From NCBI GenBank assembly GCA_026393755.1, contig JAPKZO010000028.1:310001-374000 (forward strand): a stretch of DNA of 64,000 nucleotides, given 5' to 3'. The notes below the pieces were generated by a model. That model saw only the letters and a list, made by a program, of their open reading frames with translations. It did no database searches and had not been told where the DNA came from. A program made the translations under genes and the position numbers. Position 1 is the stretch's first letter, and each line of letters opens with the position of its first letter. The DNA comes from Acidobacteriota bacterium. GTDB lineage: Bacteria > Acidobacteriota > Vicinamibacteria > Vicinamibacterales > JAKQTR01. This document shows, piece by piece, positions 34,923-42,836 of this stretch.

Positions 34923-36058
34923 GCGTATTCCGTTACTGCGGCGACGAACGCATCAGCGACGCGCGCCCGATCGGCGTCGGAAAGCGTCGGATAGAGAGGC
35001 AACCTGATGAGCCGGGCTGCGTAATCGTCGGTGACTGGTAGCTCCTGGGGAGCGCCGAGCGTACTTCCGAATGGAGACGAATGCAGGGGAATATAGTGAA
35101 AAGTCGCACCGATTCCAGCCGAACGGAGCCTCGAAATTACCAAGTCGCGGGCCGTCGCGTTCTTGGTGAACACCACAAATAGATGATAGTTCGGCGTTAC
35201 CTCAGGAAGCGTCTCGGGCAACTCAATGAGCCCGGCCTTTTCCAACTCGTCAAAGCGGTGTCGGTAGAAAAGCCAGTGTTCAGCTCGCTTCGATTTGATC
35301 CACGATTGTTTGGCGAGTTGTTGTTGCAGAATTGCCGCCAGAACGTCGGACAGCACGTAACTGCTGCCAACTCGAACCCATGTGTATTTGTCCACCTGTC
35401 CACGCAGGAAGGCCGAGCGGTTTGTGCCTTTTTCGCGAATGATTTCAGCTTTCGCGGCCAGCGTGTCGTCATTCGTGAGCAGCGCGCCCCCTTCTCCACA
35501 CCCGAGGTTCTTTGTGTGATGGAAACTGAGACACCCAAGTTGACCGATTGTGCCAAGAAAGCGCTCACGATACCGCGCAAAGACCGCCTGGGCTGCGTCT
35601 TCGATCAAGGGCACACCGGAATCTTCGGACAACTTCTGGAGGGCCTCCATGTCACACGCAATTCCGGAATAGTGGACCGGCATGATCGCGCGTGTTCGTG
35701 CCGTCACTTTTCTGGCCACGTCTAGGGGATCCAGTGTCATCAAGCGGGGTTGCACGTCGGCAAAAACCGGAGTCGCCCCCCTCAGCACGATCGCGTTGGC
35801 GCACGACGAAAACGTGAAGCTCGGGAGAATGACTTCGTCGCCTGCGCCGATTTCCAGCGCCATCATCGAAATCTCAAGGGCATGACTTCCCGATGTAGTC
35901 AGGAATACATGTCCGACCTGAAGCGCGCAGCGAAACTCGGCTTCGACCTCCGCGCACACGCGTCCCCCGCCAATGCCTCCTTGCGCTCGAATCACCCGGG
36001 CGGCAGAGGCGATTTCGGCTTCGTCATAACAGGGCTGCTGCAATGGAATCTCAATCAC
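34919..36058 (-). CDS. DegT/DnrJ/EryC1-type sugar aminotransferase, WecE/RffA-like
   Basis: 379 aa PLP aminotransferase acting on a nucleotide-linked 4-keto sugar. The resemblance to WecE/RffA is close: FLGTIGQLGCLSFHHTKNL (Schiff-base Lys), GCGEGGALLTNDD, IIREKGTNRSAFLRGQVDKY, TWVRVGSSYVLSDVLAA, and ATFHYIPLHSSPFG. In the enterobacterial common antigen pathway WecE makes dTDP-4-amino-4,6-dideoxygalactose; the acetyltransferase partner WecD also has a homologue in this module. Start is placed at a GTG at 36058 (VIEIPLQQPCYDE) with GAGAGGA upstream; a start at 36124 would add 22 unrelated residues. Confidence 0.88.
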   Translation of the reverse strand: MIEIPLQQPCYDEAEIASAARVIRAQGGIGGGRVCAEVEAEFRCALQVGHVFLTTSGSHALEISMMALEIGAGDEVILPSFTFSSCANAIVLRGATPVFADVQPRLMTLDPLDVARKVTARTRAIMPVHYSGIACDMEALQKLSEDSGVPLIEDAAQAVFARYRERFLGTIGQLGCLSFHHTKNLGCGEGGALLTNDDTLAAKAEIIREKGTNRSAFLRGQVDKYTWVRVGSSYVLSDVLAAILQQQLAKQSWIKSKRAEHWLFYRHRFDELEKAGLIELPETLPEVTPNYHLFVVFTKNATARDLVISRLRSAGIGATFHYIPLHSSPFGSTLGAPQELPVTDDYAARLIRLPLYPTLSDADRARVADAFVAAVTEYA

Positions 36059-36124
36059 GTCTGGAGATCCTCTCGGGAGAAACACGGCGTTCGAACGTCC
36101 TGCGAGTTGTGTGTCAACGCTCAC

Positions 36125-36326
36125 GTTACCGGGTAGACGCTCCTAATGCCAAGGCGCTTCTGGGAGACGAACGGCTTCAGGAAGAGTGCCGCCATGAGAT
36201 TAGGGAAGAACTTCGGAACGGTATTGCAAAAATAGCCAGCCGAACCGCGGCGCGAACGCCCCGAATGCCGCAATCGCAATCAGCGGAAGGTTAGCGAGGA
36301 GAATGTATCGATTGCACACCATGCAA
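36125..36326. other. gap holding a short frame, perhaps a gene remnant
   Basis: On the minus strand an ATG at 36322 opens a 40-codon frame ending at 36200 (MVCNRYILLANLPLIAIAAF and then GAFAPRFGWLFLQYRSEVLP). A shift to the next frame at the end continues for another 28 codons (KFFPNLMAALFLKPFVSQKR). The first part looks like a membrane helix. Together these may be the decayed remains of a small membrane-protein gene, or chance. No homologue is recognised. Confidence 0.3.
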
Positions 36327-37346
36327 CTACCCGTTCATCGTGCGTGTGCGGCCCGGCTGCTTGTCCCGCCCCGGCGTGATGTGTAGATTCCGCAGTTTTC
36401 TATAGAGATTTGTCCGCTGGATGCCCAGCGCACGCGCGGCGGCGGAAACGCGGCCCTGGTGCTGGGCGACCACGGCGGCGATGTAATCACGCTCGAAATG
36501 CTGGCGGGCGTCGCGCAGGCTTATTCCCAGATTCCAGGAAATCAGGGGGCTGCCCTCAAGTCGCACGCTGTCGAGAAGCGCGTTCAAGTCGATGGTGCCG
36601 CCCAGGACCTTGATGGTCAGCGTCTCGACAAGACCCATCAGTTCGCGCACATTGCCGCGCCACGGCATGGCGGCAAGGACAGAGCATGCGGCCGGGTCAA
36701 TGGTCTTTGCCGGAATGTCGATCTTGTGGCACGCGTTGGCGAGCAGGAACCCCGCGAGGGCAGGGATTTCCGTGCGGCATTCCCTAAGTGGCGGCAACTT
36801 GATCTGGTTCGCAGAGAAACGACGGTAGAGATCGACGCGGAGACGTCCATCCTTCACCATTGCCTCAGCATCGGGGTCGACCGCTGCCATCGGCCTGACA
36901 TCGTATGAAATCTTCGGACCTCGTGAACCAACCAGACACTCCCGGTCTCTCAGGAGTCGCGCCAGACGGCCTTGCGCACCTGCGGGCAGTTCTTCAAGAT
37001 TCCGGAAGTAGATTGTCCCGCCGATGGCGTCATGAAGAGCGGAGCCCGGGTAGATTGGCTCGCACGCGCGGCCGACGGCTTGAAGACTGTCGCCCGGGCC
37101 GGATCCTCCAAAGAGCCGCTTCTCGTTTTCGCTGTGGTTTTCGCCGGCGCAGTAGACAGCCACGAATGGGGCGCCGGGCGGATTGCGTCTCGCGTGGATG
37201 GCGCGGGCGACTATGCCCCGACCCGTGCCGGGTTCTCCGTACACGAGGACACCCCTGGGGTTGTCGACAACTCGATCGACTTGCTCGAGGACATCGCGCA
37301 TCGGACTCGAACGCCCGATTAGCCCGAGAGTGTCATCAGTAGACAT
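36327..37346 (-). CDS. NtrC-type AAA+ regulator with degenerate ATPase motifs
   Basis: 339 aa in the layout of a sigma-54 activator without a receiver domain: AAA+ module (residues about 1-235) and a C-terminal Fis-type HTH (AARALGIQRTNLYRKLRNL). The R-finger region survives (RLRVDLYRRFSANQIKLPPL). However, Walker A reads GEPGTGRG with Arg43 for the Lys, the Walker B region reads TIYFRN in place of the usual FLDE, and no GAFTGA loop is found near residue 80 (LFGGSGPGDSLQ instead). It probably binds DNA but cannot remodel sigma-54 polymerase in the usual way. Position at the head of the sps-like run suggests control of this locus. Confidence 0.85.
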   Translation of the reverse strand: MSTDDTLGLIGRSSPMRDVLEQVDRVVDNPRGVLVYGEPGTGRGIVARAIHARRNPPGAPFVAVYCAGENHSENEKRLFGGSGPGDSLQAVGRACEPIYPGSALHDAIGGTIYFRNLEELPAGAQGRLARLLRDRECLVGSRGPKISYDVRPMAAVDPDAEAMVKDGRLRVDLYRRFSANQIKLPPLRECRTEIPALAGFLLANACHKIDIPAKTIDPAACSVLAAMPWRGNVRELMGLVETLTIKVLGGTIDLNALLDSVRLEGSPLISWNLGISLRDARQHFERDYIAAVVAQHQGRVSAAARALGIQRTNLYRKLRNLHITPGRDKQPGRTRTMNG

Positions 37347-37667
37347 AGCTTCGCCCTGTCACTTACAAGAGCAAGCGCACTGCAGCCCCCACGGCTGGAA
37401 AGACAGACCGGGAACGCCACCACCAGAACAGCCGAAGACATACTGTTCGGAGACCAAGGCGCGGCGGCTGGCCCGGTTGGCAGCAGGCGTGTATTCTATC
37501 TCCGCCCGGTATTGTGTCAACACTTAACCAAGTGTGGCGGCGATGATACGGGCGCTCAGTGCGCTCGTTCCGTCTGTTTTCCGTGACGTACCCCCGGGAT
37601 GAAATGCTGGTCGGGGACGCCGTCTCCGGGTGGAACGGCTACGCCTGTCATTGCACACGCGTCGATT
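37347..37667. promoter_or_regulatory. intergenic region with an inverted repeat, candidate control region of the sps-like run
   Basis: The 320 bp gap upstream of the degenerate AAA+ regulator contains no convincing frame. A 6-bp inverted repeat (ACACTT at 37520-37525 and AAGTGT at 37530-37535, 4-base loop) lies about 175 bp upstream of the regulator start. The ten bases GTCAACACTT (37516-37525) recur exactly at 40807-40816 in another promoter-size gap. No clear sigma-54 (GG-N10-GC) or sigma-70 element could be fixed. Confidence 0.4.
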
Positions 37668-38411
37668 CTATGGCTGCTTGCCCGGTCCGTCGAGCAGTCG
37701 GTCGCGCATTCGCTCGAAATCCTGCTGCGCACGGGTGTAGTCCTCGGGGCGGCCGATGTCGAGCCAGTACCCCTTGTGCTCGAAGCCGGCGACGTGCTTG
37801 CGGGCCGCAATTAGCGCGCGGATCAGATCCGGCAGGTCGAATCTGGTGTCGGCCGGAACAAACGCCAGCGCCGCCCTCCCGAACACGTAGGCACCCATGC
37901 TGGCCCGGTACTGGTACGTGGGCTTCTCGATATAACCAGTCACGCGGTCCTGGTCGTCGGTTTCGATGACGCCGAGCTCAATCTGTTCCGAGCGCGCGAA
38001 CAGCCCAATCGTCGCAAGCGCGCCAGACGCGTTGTGCGTCTTGATCATCACTCGAAAATCCAGATCCGTGAGCAGGTCGCCGTTGACGACCAGAAAGGGA
38101 TCGGTGAGATTCTGGACGAGCGAAAGCGGGCCTGCTGTGCCGAGCGGGGTGTCTTCGAGCGAGTACTCGATCGGGACCTTAAACCGGCCCCCGTCGCCGA
38201 AGTAGGCCGTGATGAGCGACGACAGATGGCCGACCGCCATCACGATGCGCCCAACGCCGCCGACGTGCAGTCGGTGCACCAGGATCTCGAGTACGGGCAT
38301 TCCGCCGATGGGCACGAGCGGTTTCGGCAGATTCGCCGTGTATGGAGCCAGTCGAGTCCCGCGGCCGCCAACGAGGACGACAGCGTCTAGCCTATCTTCC
38401 GCGAGTGTCAT
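37668..38411 (-). CDS. sugar-1-phosphate nucleotidyltransferase (HddC/PtmE/ManC-like)
   Basis: 247 aa NTP-transferase domain protein. The signature LVGGRGTRLAPYTANLPKPL is at the N-terminus, followed by PLGTAGPLSLV and VNGDLLTDLDF (metal-binding Asp), EKPTYQYRASMGAYVF and GYWLDIGRPEDYTRAQ. It is the size and style of HddC and PtmE, which form GDP-heptose and GDP-glucosamine, but RmlA-like donors cannot be excluded. The ATG at 38411 is chosen as the position where homology begins. It lies between the LegB/GMD-like dehydratase gene and the AAA+ regulator. Confidence 0.88.
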   Translation of the reverse strand: MTLAEDRLDAVVLVGGRGTRLAPYTANLPKPLVPIGGMPVLEILVHRLHVGGVGRIVMAVGHLSSLITAYFGDGGRFKVPIEYSLEDTPLGTAGPLSLVQNLTDPFLVVNGDLLTDLDFRVMIKTHNASGALATIGLFARSEQIELGVIETDDQDRVTGYIEKPTYQYRASMGAYVFGRAALAFVPADTRFDLPDLIRALIAARKHVAGFEHKGYWLDIGRPEDYTRAQQDFERMRDRLLDGPGKQP

Positions 38412-38516
38412 CTTCGCTTCGACTCCGTCGGGCTGAACACTGTTTGTTCTTCTCCGATGCCGTACAACGCGCAAGCGGTCGAAGATGTCGGTGCTCAGAT
38501 TGAGCGCGTTCAGGGT

Positions 38517-39506
38517 TCACACTTCGTACGTGCCGGCGCGGTACAGGTCCGCGTGCTGCCTTACCCATTCGACGGTCTCGGCCAGGCCGGCCTCAAGTTG
38601 AACAGCCGGATGCCAGCCGAGCACGCGGTGGGCCAGCGACGCGTCGGCGTGGAGTCGCATCACTTCGCTTCGTTCGGGGCGGAGCCGAGCAGGGTCCTGC
38701 ACAACGTCGATGTCGGAGCCCACGAGCCGCGCGATCTGGCGGGCAAGCTCACCGATGCTGACTTCGCGGTCGGTGCCCAGGTTGATCTCGAGGCCGACCG
38801 CGGCATCCTGCTCGGCGCCGAGAATGAAGCCCGCGACGGTGTCGCGCACGAAAGTGAGATCGCGTGTCGGTGTAAGAGAACCGAGGCGCACCTCCTTCCC
38901 GGCCAGCGCCTGCGTGATGATGGTCGGCACGATGGCCCTGGCCGATTGCCGCGGCCCATACGTGTTGAACGGCCGAATCGTGATGGCAGACACGCCGAAC
39001 GAACGCGCATAGCTTTCGACGAGTTTGTCGGCGCCAATCTTGCTGGCCGAATACGGCGATTGCCCTTGCAGGCGGTGGCCTTCGTCTATGCGCTCGGAGA
39101 GCGCGGTTCCATAGACTTCGCTGGTGGAGGTGTGCACCAGCCGCCGGACATCGCAGCGCCGGGCCGCCTCGAGCACATTGAATGTGCCGATGACATTGGT
39201 GTCGACGACTTCGCGGGGATGAACGTAGGAGTACGGGATCCCGATAAGCGCGCCGAGGTGGAAGATGGTGTCGACCCCTGTCGATGCCAGCCGTATGGCA
39301 TCCCCGTCGCGCAAATCGCCGCGTATGATCTCCACGTTCTCGAGCAGCGCCGGATCGATAAATCGGAGCAATCCGTTGTCGGGGCGGGAGGTGTAGCGCA
39401 GAAACGCACGGACCCTGGCGCCCCGACCCGCCAGTGCTTCGATCAGATGACTGCCGATGAAGCCTCCGGCGCCTGTGACCAGAACGGACCTGTCAAGCCA
39501 GTTCAT
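38517..39506 (-). CDS. NAD-dependent nucleotide-sugar 4,6-dehydratase, LegB/GMD-like SDR
   Basis: 329 aa extended SDR. It has VLVTGAGGFIGSHLIEALAG, GALIGIPYSYVHPREVVDTN, VGTFNVLEAARR-type helix, TSTSEVYGTALSE and SPYSASKIGADKL (YxxxK), and PFNTYGPRQSARAIVPTII. The IPYSYVHP block resembles LegB-type dehydratases of the GDP-sugar legionaminate route and some GDP-mannose 4,6-dehydratases. Together with the small nucleotidyltransferase and the reductase upstream it forms a likely GDP-sugar set. Which sugar is made (D-rhamnose-like or a 6-deoxy-HexNAc) cannot be decided from the sequence. Confidence 0.85.
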   Translation of the reverse strand: MNWLDRSVLVTGAGGFIGSHLIEALAGRGARVRAFLRYTSRPDNGLLRFIDPALLENVEIIRGDLRDGDAIRLASTGVDTIFHLGALIGIPYSYVHPREVVDTNVIGTFNVLEAARRCDVRRLVHTSTSEVYGTALSERIDEGHRLQGQSPYSASKIGADKLVESYARSFGVSAITIRPFNTYGPRQSARAIVPTIITQALAGKEVRLGSLTPTRDLTFVRDTVAGFILGAEQDAAVGLEINLGTDREVSIGELARQIARLVGSDIDVVQDPARLRPERSEVMRLHADASLAHRVLGWHPAVQLEAGLAETVEWVRQHADLYRAGTYEV

Positions 39507-39634
39507 ACCTCACTATCTCCTGTGCAATTCTCTCCGCCATTCCGGCGAACGCTGGAATCCACCCGTGTGCCCACCTGGATCCCGGCTTGCTATTCCGACA
39601 CCGCTTCCGCCAGCGGGACGATTCTTGTCTCTCG
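39507..39634. repeat. intergenic hairpin-forming repeat-like segment
   Basis: The gap contains CATTCCGGCGAACGCTGGAA (39538-39557), a stem-loop of the kind that is widely dispersed in GC-rich genomes with CCGGC/GCTGG arms, followed by CTGGATCCCGGC (39579-39590). No other copy was found in the window. It may act as a transcript 3'-end structure for the reductase gene. Confidence 0.4.
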
Positions 39635-40711
39635 TCAGACCCCGCGCTTCCGCGCGTGGTCCAGTGTATCGCGCACCGACGTCGAAAATGCGATCGTTGG
39701 CGTCCATCCTGTGAGTTGCCGGAGCCGCGTGGCGGACCCCTGTTGATAATCAATGTCGCCTGATTGCAGGCGCGAACCGTCATGGTCGAGGGTCACGGGC
39801 ACCCTGGCGAGAGCCAACATCTCGTCGGCTATCTCACGGCAGCTATGGGAAGCGCCGGTGCATACGTTGAATATCCAAAGACGCTGGTCTGGCGCGCTGT
39901 CCTGGGCCGGGGACGCTCGCACGGCATCGCGAACGTCGGTCGTTGACTGGCTGGCGAGCGCCAGGTACGCCCTCACGGCATCGCGAACATCGACGTAGTC
40001 GCGACTCGAGTCGAGTCTTCCGACCTTGATCGTCGATGGCGCACCGCGTTCCGCCGCCGCGATCTGCGCCGCGAGCGAACCGGCGAACAGCCGCGGCGGC
40101 ATCCCCGGTCCGATCAGATTGAACGTCCTTGTGACGACGATGTTCATCCCGTTCACACTGCGGAACGAACCCGCCGCCGTTTCGATTGCGGCCTTGCTGA
40201 TTCCATAGGCGTTGGTGGGCTCCAACGGGGCATTCTCGTCAATCGGCTGACGAGTTGCGGGACCCTGGTCGCTCCCGCAGGCCGTCGCCGATCTCGGTTG
40301 GGAACCTTCGTCTTCGGGGTGGCGAGCGGGCGCGCCGTAAACCGCACTGGAACTCGCGATGAGAACCCGCGTGCGCATGGCTGATGCGCCGATCGATTGC
40401 AGCAGCGCGGTCAAACCGAGCACGTTTCGGTCGGTCGCAGTGGAGCCGTTGGCTCGATCGCGATCGCCAAACTCCCACGCGAAGTGAAACACGTGCGTGG
40501 GCCTCGCGGCCTTGACGACGTGATCGGTGAAGGCCGGGTCGCAGACGTCGCCCAATTCAATCGCGGTGACGCGGTTGGCGACGGCGGCGTTGGCCGCACT
40601 AGCGAAGACGGGCAGGCGGTCGATACCCCACACCTCGAAGCCCTCCCGCAGGAGCAGGGTCGACATGTGTCCGCCGACAAATCCGCCGATTCCCGTGATT
40701 AGTGCGCGCAT
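39635..40711 (-). CDS. GDP-6-deoxy-D-mannose reductase-like SDR (RMD family)
   Basis: 358 aa. It has ALITGIGGFVGGHMSTLLLR, ARPTHVFHFAWEFGDRD, LIASSSAVYGAP, PTNAYGISKAAIET (YxxxK) and RTFNLIGPGMPPRLFAGSLA, the last being typical of RMD. Two unusual insertions are present. About 25 Ser/Gln/Asp/Gly-rich residues precede the usual DENAPLEPTNAYG block. Farther on, an imperfect 18-residue duplication has DVRDAVR twice, encoded by near-identical 19-mers at 39920-39938 and 39974-39992. RMD converts GDP-4-keto-6-deoxymannose to GDP-D-rhamnose. The insertions sit in loops and may be tolerated. Confidence 0.83.
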   Translation of the reverse strand: MRALITGIGGFVGGHMSTLLLREGFEVWGIDRLPVFASAANAAVANRVTAIELGDVCDPAFTDHVVKAARPTHVFHFAWEFGDRDRANGSTATDRNVLGLTALLQSIGASAMRTRVLIASSSAVYGAPARHPEDEGSQPRSATACGSDQGPATRQPIDENAPLEPTNAYGISKAAIETAAGSFRSVNGMNIVVTRTFNLIGPGMPPRLFAGSLAAQIAAAERGAPSTIKVGRLDSSRDYVDVRDAVRAYLALASQSTTDVRDAVRASPAQDSAPDQRLWIFNVCTGASHSCREIADEMLALARVPVTLDHDGSRLQSGDIDYQQGSATRLRQLTGWTPTIAFSTSVRDTLDHARKRGV

Positions 40712-41070
40712 GCGTTTATGCCATCTTATCCTCACATGTCTGGGCAACGGCAGTTCATGCGCGATCTATGAGTGCGTTCGTGTGGGGCAACGTCTCGGGC
40801 CGAGGAGTCAACACTTTGTGAAATCGGTCGCGTGATTCTGTCCGCTTTGGGTTGCTGTCTGCGGTCGCGAAGGCCTGCCGGAGCCGAAGCGTTACGTGGG
40901 TCTGGCGGAACGACACAGCCTTCTCGCGCGTGACTCAGTAAAGTCCGTACGATACGCTTGTTTGCGTCACGCGTGCTCGTCGTTTGAATGGCGGACGCCG
41001 TGCCGGGTTTCGTGCGGGCTCATGATGAGTCGCGTTCACCGCAATTGTGCGTCGTTGAGATCCTCCAGTG
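40712..41070. promoter_or_regulatory. divergent intergenic region between the polysaccharide operon and the plus-strand genes
   Basis: This 359 bp gap separates the first minus-strand gene of the polysaccharide run from the plus-strand sulfatase-fold gene, so it should hold promoters in both directions. No long frame is convincing. GTCAACACTT at 40807-40816 is shared exactly with the gap upstream of the degenerate AAA+ regulator (37516-37525), which makes it a candidate common regulatory site. No secure -10/-35 pair was identified. Confidence 0.4.
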
Positions 41071-42645
41071 ATGATTGACAAATACAGGATGCCTTTCGTC
41101 GGGTATGCGTTCGCGTGTCTCGCGCCCGGTCTCGCGTTTCTGGCGGACAACGCAGCGGAATTCCAAGGGGCCGCCAGCTCCGGGAGGCTGGTTATCCTGT
41201 CGCTGTGCGGGCTGATGTGGCTGCTCGGCCTTGTTGTCGTTGTGATCGTGGCAGGATTCAAGAACCGCTGTGCGGTTGGGCGGTTGCTCACTGTTGGAAC
41301 TGTCGGCGTCTTCCTCGTCTTTTCACAACGGGAGTTCAGGCTCTGGTTGTTGGCTGCGACTCCAAGTCGTGTCATCTTCTTCTGTGTCTCCTTGCTCGTC
41401 TCGGTGAGTCTCTTGTCGCTGGTGTGGCGCTTGTCGCGCCATGAAGCCGCGCGAAGTTGGTTTGCAATATTGGCAATCATCGCTGCTGCGATTCCGGCCG
41501 GGAGGCTGGTCTGGATCGCCACAACCGCGCACACCGCAGCCGTTGACACGAGTTTGTCGTGGGCTGACCCTGTCGGCGCGTCGCGGCCTGGTTTCGACGC
41601 TCGAACGCGTCGGAATGTTTACTACGTGATCGTCGACGGGTACGCCGGTCGCGGGTCGCTCAAGAGGAATCAGGTGGCGGACATCGGCCCATTTCTGGAA
41701 GAGATGCGCGGAACGGGCTACGACCTCATGGACTCCGCCCGGACAAACTACGTGACGACATTTTTGTCGATCATGGCAACCCTGCAGATGGACTACGTGG
41801 TCACGGAGCAGTCGGGAAGGTTCTCGGATCGTTCGGGTTTGTTCCCGAACGCGTTGGAAAATGGCGCCGTACCACGGGTTATCAGCGAGGTGCGCGCCAC
41901 GGGCTACGACTTCTTTTTCGCTGTCCCAAGGGACACTGCATGCCAAACGCGTTTGGAGATCAACTGTCTGAATGGCATCAGCGATCTTGGTGCCTACTGG
42001 CAAGTCGCGCAGGCGTTTCTGGCGTCGACGAAGATCCCGCAGATGGCTCGGATGCTGTCTGGCCACGCGAGTATGTCATCCGACGCCATAGCCGCGCTGT
42101 CAGCCTCCATGGATAGCCTGATTCGCCGGGGCCGGCCCTTTTTCGCATTCGCGCACAACATGTCTCCCCATCCCCCTTACCGCCGTGCGGACTGTTCGGT
42201 GCTTCCGGATGCCGATCGAGAAGCCGACGGTCAACAGATCGGACGACGCGAATATTACGGGAACGCGATACGGTGCGTGAATGCGGAGATTCTTGCGCTT
42301 GCTCATTCCATCCACGACCGGGATCCCGAAGCAATTGTGGTATTTCAGTCGGATCACGGGAGCGACTTCGACGTCGACTGGTCACGACCGATCCAGTCGT
42401 GGAGCGATGCCGCTATCGATGAACGATCAGATATCCTCAACCTCATTCACATGCCCGAGCCGTGTCGCGGGTGGGTGCGGCCAGGGCTTTCTCAGATCAA
42501 CACGATGCGTCTCGTCGTAGCATGTTTGCAGGGACGCCCTCCGGTCTACGTCGAAGATCGCACATTCCTCAACGTCTACGAGCAGAATCCTGATTTTGGT
42601 CTCGTGTGCGAGGTGACCGGCCGGTTGCACAAGCCCCAGGAGTGA
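41071..42645 (+). CDS. membrane-anchored alkaline phosphatase/sulfatase superfamily protein
   Basis: 524 aa. Four to five N-terminal transmembrane helices (residues about 8-150) precede a periplasmic sulfatase-fold domain beginning with RNVYYVIVDGYAGRGSL. The VDGY Asp, the NYVTTFLSIMATLQMD region (nucleophile Thr position), FFAFAHNMSPHPPY and VFQSDHGSDFD (DHG metal ligands) match phosphoglycerol- or phosphoethanolamine-transferase-like enzymes. It probably transfers or hydrolyses a phospho-group at the cell surface. An ATG at 41071 is preferred to the GTG just before it. A related but different protein is encoded at 57.5-58.9 kb. Confidence 0.82.
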   Translation: MIDKYRMPFVGYAFACLAPGLAFLADNAAEFQGAASSGRLVILSLCGLMWLLGLVVVVIVAGFKNRCAVGRLLTVGTVGVFLVFSQREFRLWLLAATPSRVIFFCVSLLVSVSLLSLVWRLSRHEAARSWFAILAIIAAAIPAGRLVWIATTAHTAAVDTSLSWADPVGASRPGFDARTRRNVYYVIVDGYAGRGSLKRNQVADIGPFLEEMRGTGYDLMDSARTNYVTTFLSIMATLQMDYVVTEQSGRFSDRSGLFPNALENGAVPRVISEVRATGYDFFFAVPRDTACQTRLEINCLNGISDLGAYWQVAQAFLASTKIPQMARMLSGHASMSSDAIAALSASMDSLIRRGRPFFAFAHNMSPHPPYRRADCSVLPDADREADGQQIGRREYYGNAIRCVNAEILALAHSIHDRDPEAIVVFQSDHGSDFDVDWSRPIQSWSDAAIDERSDILNLIHMPEPCRGWVRPGLSQINTMRLVVACLQGRPPVYVEDRTFLNVYEQNPDFGLVCEVTGRLHKPQE

Positions 42646-42649
42646 CTGC

Positions 42650-42666
42650 GTTTCGGAAACCGAAAC
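42650..42666 (+). terminator. stem-loop just after the sulfatase-fold gene
   Basis: GTTTCGG-AAA-CCGAAAC forms a perfect 7-bp stem with a 3-base loop, starting 5 bp after the TGA stop. It lacks a downstream T-run, so it may be a 3'-end stabiliser or a weak terminator rather than a classic intrinsic terminator. Confidence 0.45.
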
Positions 42667-42836
42667 AGAAGGAAACAAAGGGCTTCGATCTTCGTGCGCC
42701 GCGCTTGATTCAGGCTACAATCGGCGGCAAGTATCCGTCGGTGGCCGCTCGACTCGATTGAGGCCTTCGGACGTACCTGGAATACACAAACACTCCAGGA
42801 GCGGTTGTCTGATTCTCAGGGCGATTCTCCGGCGCG

